Shown here in pieces: positions 8,183 to 18,800 of a DNA stretch of 25,800 nt (within the stretch, counting starts at the first letter, position 1; the number at the start of each line of letters is the position of its first letter). Made by a program: the position numbers and the translations under genes. The stretch covers positions 75,637,991 through 75,663,790 of the forward strand of contig CM044487.1 in NCBI GenBank assembly GCA_024364805.1, given 5' to 3'. This stretch comes from Euprymna scolopes. Lineage: Eukaryota; Mollusca; Cephalopoda; Sepiida; Sepiolidae. The notes under the pieces were generated by a model. It was not told where the DNA came from. It saw only the letters and a program-made list of their open reading frames with translations, and searched no databases.

Positions 8183-9175
8183 TTAGAAGTTTTTTTGTTT
8201 TTTTTACACGGTACACGTACATCAAGTCTGTGGTCACCACTTATCAAGGCCCGGAAGCCACTCAGGGATAAGGGTTAATTCCAAGTACAGCACGTTAGTG
8301 TGGAGATTTGATGAAGTGTTTACTTAAGGGGGCGGTTCATTAGGAATTTGTTAACGTTGGACTTGAAGACATCCAAGTTGTAGTCAGGTGGGAAGCAGGC
8401 AGACGGAACAGAGTTACACAGGCGTGCAGTTCTAAGAAAGAAGCTTTGTTCATAGAATCCACGTTTTAATTTAGGCATAGGTAAAGAGTGGGGGGAAATT
8501 TTTCACAGTGGATTCGGCTAGACAGGTGTTTTTCGTGAAAGATTGGCGAGGGGGGACCAGAGATTGGAGTTCAGACGAGCACCTACCATGGAAATAACGA
8601 TAAAACAAGGATAGGCTCGCAACGTCTCTTCTGTGGGAGAGAGGTTGCAGGGTAGAGAAAAGGGCATCCCCCACTAAGCCACGAAGTCTATTTTGTACTC
8701 TGTCAAGGCAAGATAAGTGTTTTTTGCAGCTCCTGTCTAGATATGGCAAGAGTATTCCATCCTTGGACGTACTTGGCTTTTATATAGATAGAGAATTGCA
8801 TCAGTAGTGAGATATCTTCTGGGGCGGTAGAAGGATCCCACCATCTTTCCAGCGACCTTGGCAACAGACTTGATGTACGTGTTCTATTTCAGATCAGGAG
8901 TAAAGGTCAAACCCAGAACTTGTCAAAACACGGGGCCTCCCAGACGAGAGCCATCCATCCCAATTGATGTCAGATGGGGATCAGAGCGTTGATGATGTAA
9001 GGATAGGAGTTTGGTTTTAGATGCATTAAAGGTAACCAGCCACGTTTTCTCCCACTGAACCACGCGCTCGAGATCAGAGGAGAGAGAATCAGAGAGAACT
9101 TTGTCATTTACAGCTTTTGATGTGTTGCCGTAGATGGGCGTGTCATCAGCATAGTGAACGATTGTGGAGAGTTTG
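8183..9175 (-). mobile_element. 5'-truncated LINE (jockey/CR1-like), RT C-terminal half with 3' end
   Basis: At 9142-9153 the minus strand encodes the catalytic motif YADD (HYADDTPIYG). It is followed by the thumb and C-terminal region, with VVQWEKTWLVTFNASKTK, LGLTFTPDLK, LYLYKSQVRPRMEYS, and PLSHRRDVASLSLFYRYF at 8471-8749. A one-base shift in a G/C run near 8488 moves the frame to KRGFYEQSFFLRTARLCNSV and a TAA at 8320-8322, the natural protein end. A 3' UTR of about 110 bp follows, with CTTGATAAGTGGTGA and an A-rich tail (GTAAAAAAAACAAAAAAAC) at about 8183-8205. The copy is truncated just 5' of YADD, the usual outcome of incomplete target-primed reverse transcription. Confidence 0.85.
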
Positions 9176-9420
9176 GTTTGCTAAATAACTTTCGTGTGAG
9201 AACATACACTTCCATTGCTGCTTTGAACTATTCAGAAGCCACATTTGCACACTGTTCTGTAGGAAGAGAAAAGATACTACAGTCAGCCTTCTTAGGGTAC
9301 CTTGTCGTTTTGAGTAATGGCTCTTTAACTTGGGGTCGATATTTTAGGAAGATTCCTACCATTCTCACAACGAGGTTTGCTGATCCTGTCGATCAGAGAG
9401 ACGGGTCGGGAACATAACTA
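9176..9420. other. Unidentified region with an open frame beside the LINE
   Basis: On the plus strand an open frame runs to a stop near 9417 (text such as SAFLGYLVVLSNGSLTWGRYF and TTRFADPVDQRDGSG). Its first codons fall inside the LINE, so that start is not real. I recognise no family. On the minus strand a CTCTTCCTACAG stretch near 9262-9273 resembles a splice acceptor, but no exon could be assigned. It may be part of an unknown element. Confidence 0.25.
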
Positions 9421-10963
9421 CCTGAGCTAGGAAATGGGATATAGAAAAGCTATATTTGATGCTATGAGCTGCATCTGTGTAACTAGAGAAGCCAAGCCAA
9501 TTACTGTGGTGGATATTAAAGTCACCGTCGGTCTATGTTTATTAAATCGCCCACAAATCTGTCGATAATATATTTTTAATATTAATATTAAACTCCTGCC
9601 TTTTTGTTAAACAAAGAAAAAAGTAAACTTTTATTTGTAGTCAAAGAAAATAGTATGGTTACAGTAAATAACATGTAACGTGTCGTCGGGAGATGAATAC
9701 GAAAAAGTGAAGAAAACAAAAATAATAAGATGAAAGTAGGCAAATGAAAATCTGTGGATTTTATTAAAGATGGTAGCAATGAAGTGCTTATATCCTTTAA
9801 ATACAGTAATAGAAATATGTTAAACTTGTAGCATGTAATACAAAAGACGTATGCTTTAAGTTAGAAGAAAATGTATGTTATTAATGGAATTAAAAAACAT
9901 TTTAAAACTTATGTTATAAAATCAAAATCTCAAACAGTTTTTTATAGACAGAGGAGCCAGTTAAGCTGGCGCTTCAGTCTGTGGCAGTAATGTCAAACGT
10001 ATTCAGTTAAACATTTTTCCTATACAGCCTTTATAAGGATAAAACTGATTTGAAGGGACGCATATTTGTATCAATAACATAATTGTGAAAACTAACGAAA
10101 ATACGGTAACACGGACCAAATAAAGATATGTCAGACTGATTGCTATTTGTACCTGACTTTGAAATCTGTGCCTGACTTTAAAAGACTGTAAATTTATTGC
10201 TGAAATATAATTCTTATAAGAAACTAATATAAGAGAGTGTATGAATTTCAACATGGGTGTCAGTATTCAAGCCGCCTGACAATTACATTAACTGAATTCA
10301 CAAAATGATTCGTACTTGTTGTGCACAAATTTTAAAAAAAACATTAAAAGAAAATGGTTAATAAAATGGATAAATTGAATGATGATAACTACTATGAGAG
10401 GATTGAACATTTCAACATACAAACTAATCAAAACAAAAACCGACCCAGAAAGGAGCAATTTGTTCTCCTCTGTCAGAGACACCACTTATGGAATGTAAGA
10501 ACTACAAGAGAAAATGAGGCAAAGCCAGTCTAGTAACTCTTGCTTCTTCTCTATTATGTCCTTTAGTATTAGCATTTAATGGGCGATGTTTTTCGTAAAG
10601 TGTAGTGAATTTCTCGGGTTGGTTCTGCGAAGGCATCACACGCACACACACTTTTGTTAACATATAGATATGATAATGAAAGAAATGATAATAATAAAAA
10701 TATTTGAAAATATTTATGAACTCACCCTGTGATAGGTGTTTGTGCTTTTCCATTTTACTGTGAAGCATTCTTCAACCTTGATTATGAGAAAATGACCGAT
10801 GTTGTATTGAAAAAAGCTAAAAGCGGCTGCTCGTCTTCGTGAAGTAGTTGGTGAAGTGGCCATCGAAGTTTCAGTGTTTTACTCTCTGCTTGCGGCTGTA
10901 TCAATGCAGCAAATAAAAATGCCAACATCATATTCACTTTTTGAGAAGAGGATTAATAATTTG
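9421..10963. other. Anonymous AT-rich stretch
   Basis: No gene is supported. An imperfect 14-bp hairpin (GACAGAGGAGCCAG and its near complement, loop TTAAG) lies at about 9948-9980. One weak exon-like signal on the minus strand at 10726-10863 is described in the findings. The other open frames are short and composed of AT-rich residues. Confidence 0.4.
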
Positions 10964-11425
10964 CATTATTTGGATTATTCGAGCAGCAGTTTTCATCATG
11001 AGTGTTATTTTCACAACATTTCGCCCGATGTAATCTCCCACCTTCTTCGGGAGTATTTTGTCGAATTAGGGAATTTTTCTGTCGAACTCGGGAATCCGCA
11101 ACGACCTTTGGCGTAAGATATAAGTACTAGGTAAACTTCCGTGTTAAATGATGTTCTTCTGGATGTTAAAGGTTAAATCATCAGTGCGAGCGATCTTCCA
11201 AATTCAATTATGAATTATGACTTCTACCCGCTCATGGATGACGGAACGAGTGACTGCTACCTTTGTAGATTAAATAAAAGGTTCCCATTCGAAATTCCAC
11301 GCAGATTCCCGAGTTCGACAGAAAGATTCTCGAGTTCGACGAGAGACACCTGATGAAGGTCAGCCGAAGCGTTAGGAAAAAAACATTCAAAATTAGAGTG
11401 TTAATCCGAATAATCCAAGTAATAC
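10964..11425. mobile_element. Terminal-inverted-repeat element, copy B
   Basis: This is a compact 462-bp copy of the family at 5541-6311. The ends CATTATTTGGATTATTCG (10964 on) and the complement of AATAATCCAAGTAATAC (to 11425) face each other as ~125-bp inverted repeats. Both share TTATTTTCAC, the GTCGAA-TCGGGAAT motif and the ACCTTCTTCGGG/CCTGATGAAGGT segment. The interior (11099-11300) carries a worn tRNA-like block and the segment GACTTCTA ... GATGACGGAACGAG, also present in copy A. It has no coding capacity. Flanking target duplications could not be fixed because the outermost bases are uncertain. Confidence 0.75.
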
Positions 11426-13735
11426 AAAAATAATCGTTTTTTTACTTGTTTAGTTTTTTATTATTTTTGTTTATTTTTTATTATTTTTGTTTATCTTTTT
11501 TTATTATTCATTCACATCATTAGAGTGCTATTTGTAATTTTTGTGACTTGTGGCTGCCATAAAATGAAGTGTTGTGAGAATAGTTTTAAGAGGAAAACAC
11601 TTTGTTCTATCCTGTTGTGCAACTCCCGCATGGAATAGATTATTCAAAAGATTATGAGAATGGAGGACCAAAAATAACAGTCAGATACCTATTGGCATTT
11701 TCTGTCGAGGCATCTGTTTGTCGATGATCGCCATAAAAACTATAACTTCTATAAAAGGTGGGAGCTGATTCATCTATATCCGCCGGATTCTGTCAAGGTT
11801 TATCTTATAAAGGACATGGGCGGTCATTCGCTATTAAAGGTCTAACTACAGACTGTTGCTGCACAAAAAAGGTCTTCAGACACGTAGTGGTGGGTGCATG
11901 ACGACTAGTCAAAGGCGGCACGAAAAGTCATGTTGGAAAGGCGATATCCCTCTGGATCGACCTTGTTAACGGTTCAATCACGATTAGCTAACCATCTTAT
12001 ATGACCTTGCTCAGGACTGCCATGCGTCGGTCATCATTATTCGAGATCTTCTGCATAAGCTTCTTATTGCCCTCTCCCTGTGGTTGTGTGGAGGAGGCAA
12101 AGACAGAGCTTTAAAAAGGTAATTTAACTCAATAAGTTCTTCAACCAAAGGTAAATACTTTTCTTTACTCATTACTACGTGTCATTTCAGACGTTTTAGG
12201 ATGCAACTATGCACGTAACTTTAGTTCTACTCTTTTAACTCCCAGTGGAATTTTTCCATTGTCTTAATCCATGTTAAGATTTTCGATTCTAACTTTATTT
12301 TATACACTTGCAATAAAATATTGTCACACAACGAGGAGCACATATGATCGCAACCTGTGTCGATGCTTATTCTTTACATAAATTTACAAAAAAAAACGCT
12401 GAGTCCAAAAAGACAGGACGATGTATACGATATAGATGGTATCAGTAATTTATAAAGGTTGTAGTATAATTTTATCATGTACGATGCTAGAATAATACCC
12501 GTCCCAGAACGGATAAAACTAATTCCCTGAACAGAACAGTTCTGCGTCACTTTTATACATCTCTTTACGGAAATTAAAACAAAAATACAATGTTATTAAT
12601 TCTACTATAATCTTATTCCTGTTTTAATAAGAGCCCATTACATTATTTTCATTCTGTAAATATCTAAAACTTATGGTTTAAGAGGTCTTAAGAAGAAATA
12701 GAACTTCAGCGAATTATTCTTAATTGGTATCTAATGATTATGAATCAAATTTAATACAAATCTGAAATATTCGTGTGTTGTGTTCATGTTATAGTCTCTA
12801 AAAACACTTTCAAGTGCTCATAAAAAAGTGAAATCTGGGGAATATTTATCAATTTATGTCTAATACAGTTGTGGCCCCGGATGTGTCACTAAGGAAAAAT
12901 ACGGACATGAATATGGGTTAGAAACGTAAAATATATTGAAATAAAAACAGAATATACAAAGAGCAGCAGTTGTAGCATGTACCGCCAAGATGGCGTACTA
13001 CAATGTATGCAGTCAACACTTTGCGTTCTATTTCTGTAGTAATTTAGAGCATGAGTGAGTCCTCGCAACAAATGCCTATTGCCAAAATTTCGCAAAAATT
13101 GGAGGTATCAGAATATCAACGAAGAGCTTCCACCTCCTTTTTGCAACTTTAACATAAAATAAATTAAACTAAATCTAACCAACATTACCAACTCTTACAC
13201 CTAGCAAATATGTTTTTAAAAAAAACTTTATCATAATCGATTAATTTATGAGTGAATCTTATAGGTACAAATATATAAACATATACATATACTTAACTTT
13301 TAAAAATGAGTTCAGCGTTCGGCGCATACATACACATGGTTCTCATTATTTCCCGGGCAACGTCGTAGGCAGCAAGTTTCAGATTGTATAAATTGTTGCA
13401 ATTATATTGAAGCATAACATTTATTTCAACAAAAATGCGTTCAAGCCGTCCAGATTGGAAATAACTCTGTTCGGAATGTGTAGGAATTTGCGAAACGCAG
13501 TCATGCCAAGGTTCACTTGTTTAAGGTTATAGAAACTACTAGAAACTTACGCCAACTGAAATGCTATTCACTCTGATTTTATTTATATCATTTAGAATCG
13601 AGTGTAACCTTCTTATTTTGTTTTAAGGTGGCAAAATGCCATATCAAGGGAGAGAACTTGCTAAAAAAAATTTCAACAGTTGATTTTAACAAATATTTTA
13701 GGCGATTGCGCGTGATTTTACGACCAAAGTTTAAA
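11426..13735. other. Anonymous stretch
   Basis: No gene or element is recognised. Positions 11560-12130 are somewhat richer in G and C than the surroundings and may be an old unidentified element. Neither strand gave a coherent protein. Positions 11440-11510 are a T-rich low-complexity run with repeated TTATTTTTGTTTAT. Confidence 0.35.
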
Positions 13736-13830
13736 ATAATTGTTATTTTGTTTGTGTGTTTGTTTGTGTGTTTGTTTGTTTTTTGTTTTTTGTTTTTTGG
13801 TTGCTTTTTTGTTTAATTTTTTTTTCTTTC
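13736..13830. repeat. GTTT-rich low-complexity tract
   Basis: Repeated TGTTTGTGTG and TTTTTTG units. Open frames over this tract (Phe, Cys, Val, Leu runs) are artefacts of composition. Confidence 0.9.
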
Positions 13831-14655
13831 TCTCTGGTTTTATGGTGTTTTCACGTAATCGTCTAAGGAAAGTGGAATTCAGTTTTGTTGTGGGAGCAGG
13901 GGGAAGGACTGAATGGGTCCATCTACAAATTTACTTAATATTTAACCTACCATTAATTTATACATATTTTCATGTTATATTTACTTTATTTTAGTTGCTC
14001 TTTGTTTTTCAGATTTTCTTGGGGACAGGTAGAGGGTTTACATTGAAGAAATGAATGTTTTCAATTTTTAATGTAATTAATTTTAGTCACATATATCATA
14101 GTATATCTTGCGTTTCAGTATCCTAAAGTAAGTATTAAGATGTGTCTTCTACTCGCTATAAACAAAGTTGTAAGTAGCTTAGAAAAAGAGTGGGTGTAAA
14201 ATTTGGCAGAAAGACAAAGCTTCGAGACAGGCAGAATACGTGAATGAATGCTTTGTTTTATTGTTTGTGTTACGAGGTATTATAATTATACACAAAAGAG
14301 AAACGCATTTAATCTTTGTTTTTATTTTTCTTTAGCTGTATGTAATATTTGTATTGTCTTAGATTTAACGTCCATGTGGTTATCTTAATGGCTTTATCGG
14401 GACTTCACAAATGAACTGTGGCTTAATCGGGACTCCCCATATGGATCGTCATATTGATGTTAGAATCCCCACTGCAGATGTAGAAACGTAGAATCTTTGA
14501 AATCGTAGTGTGCACCTTCGCTTAAAATGGACGGATAAAATAATTATGGAAAATAATTATCCTTCGCCAGTATTCGCATTTGTTGTTTATGTGGATATAT
14601 TATTAAAATATTCATATGAAATCAGAGAATTACGTCAGTTGATTAATGTTTCATA
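13831..14655. other. Anonymous stretch with a worn ~34-bp repeat
   Basis: At 14388-14480 the text GGCTTTATCGGGACT ... ATG recurs as GGCTTAATCGGGACT ... ATGGATC and again partially. This suggests an old short tandem repeat. Nothing else is recognised. Confidence 0.4.

Positions 14656-14701
<46 letters not shown>
14656..14701. repeat. (ATT)n microsatellite, ~15 units
   Basis: An uninterrupted trinucleotide run. The flanking open frames with Ile runs come from it. Confidence 0.98.
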
Positions 14702-15389
14702 GTGACCAAAAAACATCCACTGTAGATTTTTTTATTGTCGATAATGTTTGCATACTGACTTCTCCTCACGACTTGAAATGGCTTCGTGCGGAAGCTAGAA
14801 AAAGGTAACTTATGAGTAACGGAACACACACACACATTATATATTTCCTATATAATAAAATGACTGAAGAAATTTCTCTCTGGGAATGTGCACCACAACA
14901 AGATTTGCAATGATAGATGCCACATATAAATTCAATACATCTAGCCTAATGGCCACTATCTTATGTAGCTTTCGAACACCATTATAGACACATTCAGTCG
15001 TGATAATAAAATGCTACATGCATCGAAGAGCAACACCATTACATTTGCAACATCTTCAAAGCAAGGAGTTCCTATTTTTCTCTCTAAATATTTAGTCCTA
15101 ACACTGCTACAAGTTATCATCAGGACCAATTCTACATTTTCCACAACAGGATGATTACACCGATCGTAACTGGCCTATAGATGCATAGACTTAGCATAAT
15201 CTTTCCGATTTCCGATTCAGAAATAATAACGGCTCGCTCGACAAATTCCGTCCATTCTAATTGGCTGAACGCTGAAAATTCTCATGTTCTGGAATTCCAT
15301 TCTTCCCTTTATAAACGGACAATTAATAAAATTAAAAATATGACATAACTAAGAGACATATTATTTAGCCCGGCGATGCTGCTAATACA

Positions 15390-15910
15390 AAAAAACACAA
15401 GTTTAATTGTTAAAACAATTGCAAAAAAATAAATTTAACTATACAATTAAAAATGCAACTTCTCTGGGGAAAAATAAATATATCTAGATATTCAGTAAAA
15501 TGTGTGTGTTTGTTTGCGTATGTTCGGTTCAGCGTGCGTTTGTAAACAAAAAACACAACTTTTGTTGTTAAATACTTTACCTAAAAATAATACATGTAAA
15601 TAAACAATACAAGCTGTAACTGCTATTGAGAAATTTAAATATATATAGATATTCAGTAAATTTACAGTATATTTACATTTTTAACTGTATTTCTATTTTT
15701 GTCTCGTTGGTTTGTTTACATATTTGTCGCTGTCGGAATCGTGCATGCGTGTGTTCCTGTGCGTGTGTTCGGTTCAACTTTTGTTGTTAAATGCTTTGCA
15801 AAAAATATAATAAATGTAAATAAACAATACAACCTGCAACGTCTCTTGAGACAATTAATTAGTAAATTTAAAGTTCTTTTTATTTATTGTCTTTCTATAT
15901 TTTCCGTTAA
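15390..15910. repeat. Three diverged tandem copies of a ~160-225-bp unit
   Basis: The text ACTTTTGTTGTTAAAT-CTTT, then ATGTAAATAAACAATACAA-CTG, recurs at about 15558 and 15777. A more diverged copy lies at about 15395. Between copies the text TCTAGATATTCAGTAAA and TGTTCGGTTCA also recurs. Only the boundaries are uncertain. Confidence 0.7.
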
Positions 15911-16499
15911 TTTCCAAATCTAATCATGTGGAGTGTTCAGTGTACAGGTCGGCCGATAAAAAAGTGTGCTTCTTCGATATTGTAGCGAAATCAAACAGCT
16001 GGAAAGTTGATTTCTGTTTAAAAACACAATGATAAGTATTTACATTTTTTTTGTGTCAAATTCAGCAATAACCAATGTTATCTTCCTAATTGTCACTTTA
16101 CATTTAGTTAATTCTTCCATGATTCCACAAAACGAAACTGATTTCTTCTATGTGTGTTTTGTCACGTGACATTTGCCGTAAAGACATTGGAAATAGCTTT
16201 AATTTATAATTCTTTCGAACATTTTTATCTTTTAATTATTAATGTATACGTTATCGTCTTGCGTGCATTTTGGATATTTTACTTCACTGTGCCATGGCAA
16301 TTCATTAAATATTACTGGTTTCACTTGAACATCTATATTTCTATAAGTACAGTACAAAACTGTCACATGTCAGATGCGGTGGTTTGAAATGAATATTGGT
16401 TTCTGGTATAGTGAACAGGGGTGTGGTGTCTATGTGTGTGTGCATATAAGGGATCACGGTTTATCAGATTTGTAATTACTATGCTGCTATGTGTTTTGT
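15911..16499. other. Anonymous AT-rich stretch
   Basis: No gene is supported. The open frames at 15699-15923, 16154-16387 and 16421-16609 have no recognisable motif. The last overlaps sequence that may belong to the end of the Penelope-like element on the other strand. Confidence 0.35.
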
Positions 16500-16729
16500 G
16501 TGTGTGTTTTCGTAAGTGGGTGAGAATGACAGTAAGGGTTAGGGTGATTGTTGATTGTGTTACTAAGTGGAAGGTTAAAGATGGACTTCATGGTAGGATT
16601 AGTTTGTAGGTTATTACAAGTATTTTAAGTTTAGTTGCGATTTTGTTCATGTATTGGCCATGATAAAAAATCCATGGGAATGCGTTTGTTGGTGTGTTTG
16701 TTGTTACTTTTGTCTTGTTTTGTTTTTGT

Positions 16730-16768
16730 TTTTTGTACTGAAGTAGATTTTTGTACTGAAGTAGATTA
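16730..16768. repeat. 19-bp tandem duplication
   Basis: TTTTTGTACTGAAGTAGAT occurs twice in direct succession. Confidence 0.9.
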
Positions 16769-17114
16769 GTTTTTTATGGCTTGTCTAATGAAGTAAATAA
16801 TGTATTGGTTATTAATTAATTGTTGCGTAATTCTTCTGATATGGTATATGTAGTCTAGGGGGTCTGAGTATATGCTCTTTATTCGTATGCATGAACTGTA
16901 AATAATAGATTTTTTTCAGGTTTAAAGGGTGCTTGCTGTAGGAATTGAAGAATTAATGATTATCGATGGGTTAAATATAGAGGGATTTAGATATGTTATT
17001 TTCATGGGATATGACAGTAATCCCCCATGCTTCCGTTTAGTCTTGATAGACAAAGGATATCCCTTAGGGGCAGTAGCGCGTGTAATTGTGAGGCAAGGGT
17101 TGCGCAATCTCCAA

Positions 17115-17303
17115 CCACACCTTTCCTGAATCGGCACTGTTTGAGTCCAGTGGCAAGGAGAAGACCAGGACGACTGGAAACGGTGCTGATTAATTGACAA
17201 ACCAAGGTTCTTTTATTACCTGTCCATAACCCCACACCTCTCCTGAATTAACACTGTTTGGGTCCAGTAGCAAGGAGAAGACCAGGATGACTGGAAACAA
17301 TGC
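17115..17303. repeat. Two 72-bp direct repeats in the SINE body
   Basis: 17115-17186 and 17232-17303 align without gaps at offset 117 (CCACACCT-TCCTGAAT ... AAGGAGAAGACCAGGA-GACTGGAAAC). A 45-bp spacer lies between them. The roughly ten differences show that the duplication is not recent. Confidence 0.9.
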
Positions 17304-17320
17304 CGAGATAAGCGGAGAGC

Positions 17321-17439
17321 ACATACAGCACCTGGAAGTCCCAAATGGTCACCCATTTAGTACTGACCAGGTTCAATGTTGCTTAACTTCGGTGGTCCAG
17401 CGGGAACCGGTGTGTCAACGTGATTATGCCGTACATAAC
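17321..17439 (-). rRNA. 5S rRNA-like head of the SINE (not a functional 5S gene)
   Basis: The reverse complement follows animal 5S rRNA along about 119 nt. It begins GTACGGCATAATCACGTTGA and continues through ACACCGGTTC. The box A region is CACCGAAGTTAAGCAAC (complement of 17378-17394). The box C region is GGTCAGTACTAAATGGGTGACC (complement of 17347-17368). It ends with CCAGGTGCTGT. Differences from 5S are scattered substitutions, as expected of an old copy. It sits flush against the target duplication at its 5' end and is continuous with a non-5S body. I therefore treat it as the head of a retroposon rather than a gene of the 5S cluster. Confidence 0.85.
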
Positions 17440-17970
17440 ATGACAGTAATATCTAAGAATGAAATGGAATTATATGAGTGTTCCATGGTAAATTTTATAG
17501 TGTTATGAAAATTGTTGATCTATTCGTGGAAGTCTTTCAGGTTGGTGAGACCATGTTGCCATATAAAGAAAATATCAATATATCGGCAATAATGGGAAGC
17601 CTTGAGGGGGGAGTTTTAAAGAAGTTTGTTTTCTAGCATGTTAGTGCCCATGGCGGGGTCTTTGATTCGGAGATAGTTTTAGTTATTCAATTGAAAGCTG
17701 TTGCGTATAAGAATGAAGTATAATAGATTGCAAATGTCTTGAATTTTGTCGTTAGGGAAATTATAGTGAAGGAGGAAAGTTTTATAGGCTGGTACACCCT
17801 CATCATGCGGTGTGCTAGTGTATAGAGCTGATATGTCCAAGATGACTAAAATACTATCTTAGGAAAGATTGTCTATTTGTCTGATACTATTAAGAAAGTG
17901 TGTGGTGTCCTTGATGTAGTTAGGGATACTAGGTAATAAGAGGGTTATAATATATTGTCTATATTGTCTA

Positions 17971-18057
17971 TATTATCCAATTTCTACTGTACACGCTTTA
18001 ACTCTTATCCTCGAGTGGCCTCTTTACCTTGATAAGTGGTGATGCCTATGTAAAAAA
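17971..18057 (+). mobile_element. LINE 3'-end fragment inserted in the Penelope-like element
   Basis: CTTATCCTCGAGTGGC and CCTTGATAAGTGGTGA match the 3' UTR of the LINE at 8183-9175 (there on the minus strand at about 8232-8277). An ATGTAAAAAAATA tail follows. Possible target duplications are ATATTGTCTA (17961-17970) and ATATGGTCTA (18058-18067), with one mismatch. Both flanks carry Penelope-like reverse-transcriptase text on the minus strand. It is a very short, 5'-truncated insertion. Confidence 0.7.
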
Positions 18058-18160
18058 ATATGGTCTACATATCCAGAAATATATTCTGTTAGTGTGCCAA
18101 CACCTGATATTATAGGTTTACCGAGGGGGTGAAAATTTCAGGGATTTGGCTAATTCATAT

Positions 18161-18800
18161 ATATTGTTTAGGTCAGTGTTTGAAGCGTATCTGTCGTAAT
18201 GGTGGTAGCGACGGTGATTGTTGCGAGTGTGTGGAGTACTGTAGAAATTGGTTGCATTACGATAGTAAGATAGATATAGCAATCGACTAAAACATCTTAG
18301 GGCATAAAACATCATGCAACCAATTTCGCTTGATTCATACAATCTTGATTATTTACGCCAAATGATTAACGTCGATCAAAATATCTTGGTTCTGCTTGGT
18401 TGCTGCGTATTTGTGTTCTTATTTTACTAGTGTTTTGCCATGCTTATCGATTAATTTATATAGTAAGTATTCCATATTTTAGGGTTAGCGTATATAAACA
18501 AGAAAATATCACAATCGACTGTTTATTCAACACTAAAATTATATATACTAGCAAAAAGACATTTAAATTAGTTCTTTCTTTTACTAGCAATGCATATGAT
18601 ACATAATGATAACATCTTGCATAATTACATAGCCTTAGATTACCACGTTTAATTTGCTATCACGTAAAACTCATTGTCCTTGCTAGGTATAGCCCGATAG
18701 TTTTCTTGGTTCTATGTTACGCTACGGTTGAATACACTGTTTTTGTATAATATATAATTTTTAAGCAGACTCTTTCCCAGAGTAAACCGAACAACAACTG

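Larger units (their letters stand above)
17022..17439 (-). mobile_element. 5S rRNA-derived SINE (SINE3-like), 418 bp, with 11-bp target duplications
   Basis: Direct repeats ATGACAGTAAT at 17011-17021 and 17440-17450 bracket the element exactly. On the minus strand it starts with a 5S rRNA-like head (17439-17321). A body follows, containing two ~72-bp copies of one segment (17232-17303 and 17115-17186). It ends with GGAAGCATGGGGG against the target duplication. There is no poly-A or simple-repeat tail, unlike most SINEs. Both flanks are coding sequence of the same Penelope-like element, which gives the empty-site context. A 5S head supplies an internal Pol III promoter. Mobilisation by a LINE with a matching 3' end is expected for SINEs, but the partner is unknown. 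Confidence 0.85.
16500..18160 (-). mobile_element. Decayed Penelope-like retroelement with two insertions
   Basis: The minus strand shows, in the right order, the landmarks of a Penelope-like reverse transcriptase. GKPIIS lies at about 18103-18120, GTLTEYISGY at 18070-18097 and YIKDTTHFLN at 17889-17918. LDISALYTS (palm motif A) is at about 17814-17844, AMGT at 17643-17654 and YIDIFFIW (motif C) at about 17558-17585. SFLDITV is at about 17442-17465. Beyond the SINE insertion, KHPLNLKK lies near 16905-16930, typical of the stretch after the RT core. More distant similarity fades near 16500. A GIY-YIG endonuclease and terminal repeats were not recognised. The element is broken in several places and looks old. 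It is interrupted by a 5S-headed SINE and by a LINE 3' fragment. Confidence 0.8.

Noticed and set aside
13628-13994. Open frames rich in Phe, Cys, Val and Leu that could suggest membrane segments
   Set aside because: They lie over a GTTT/T-rich low-complexity tract. No start context, neighbours or motif support a protein.
14510-14835. Open frames on both strands with Ile runs
   Set aside because: They come from the (ATT)n microsatellite.
17321-17439. A functional 5S rRNA gene
   Set aside because: Scattered substitutions in paired regions, a non-5S body directly downstream and bracketing target duplications fit a retroposon head better.
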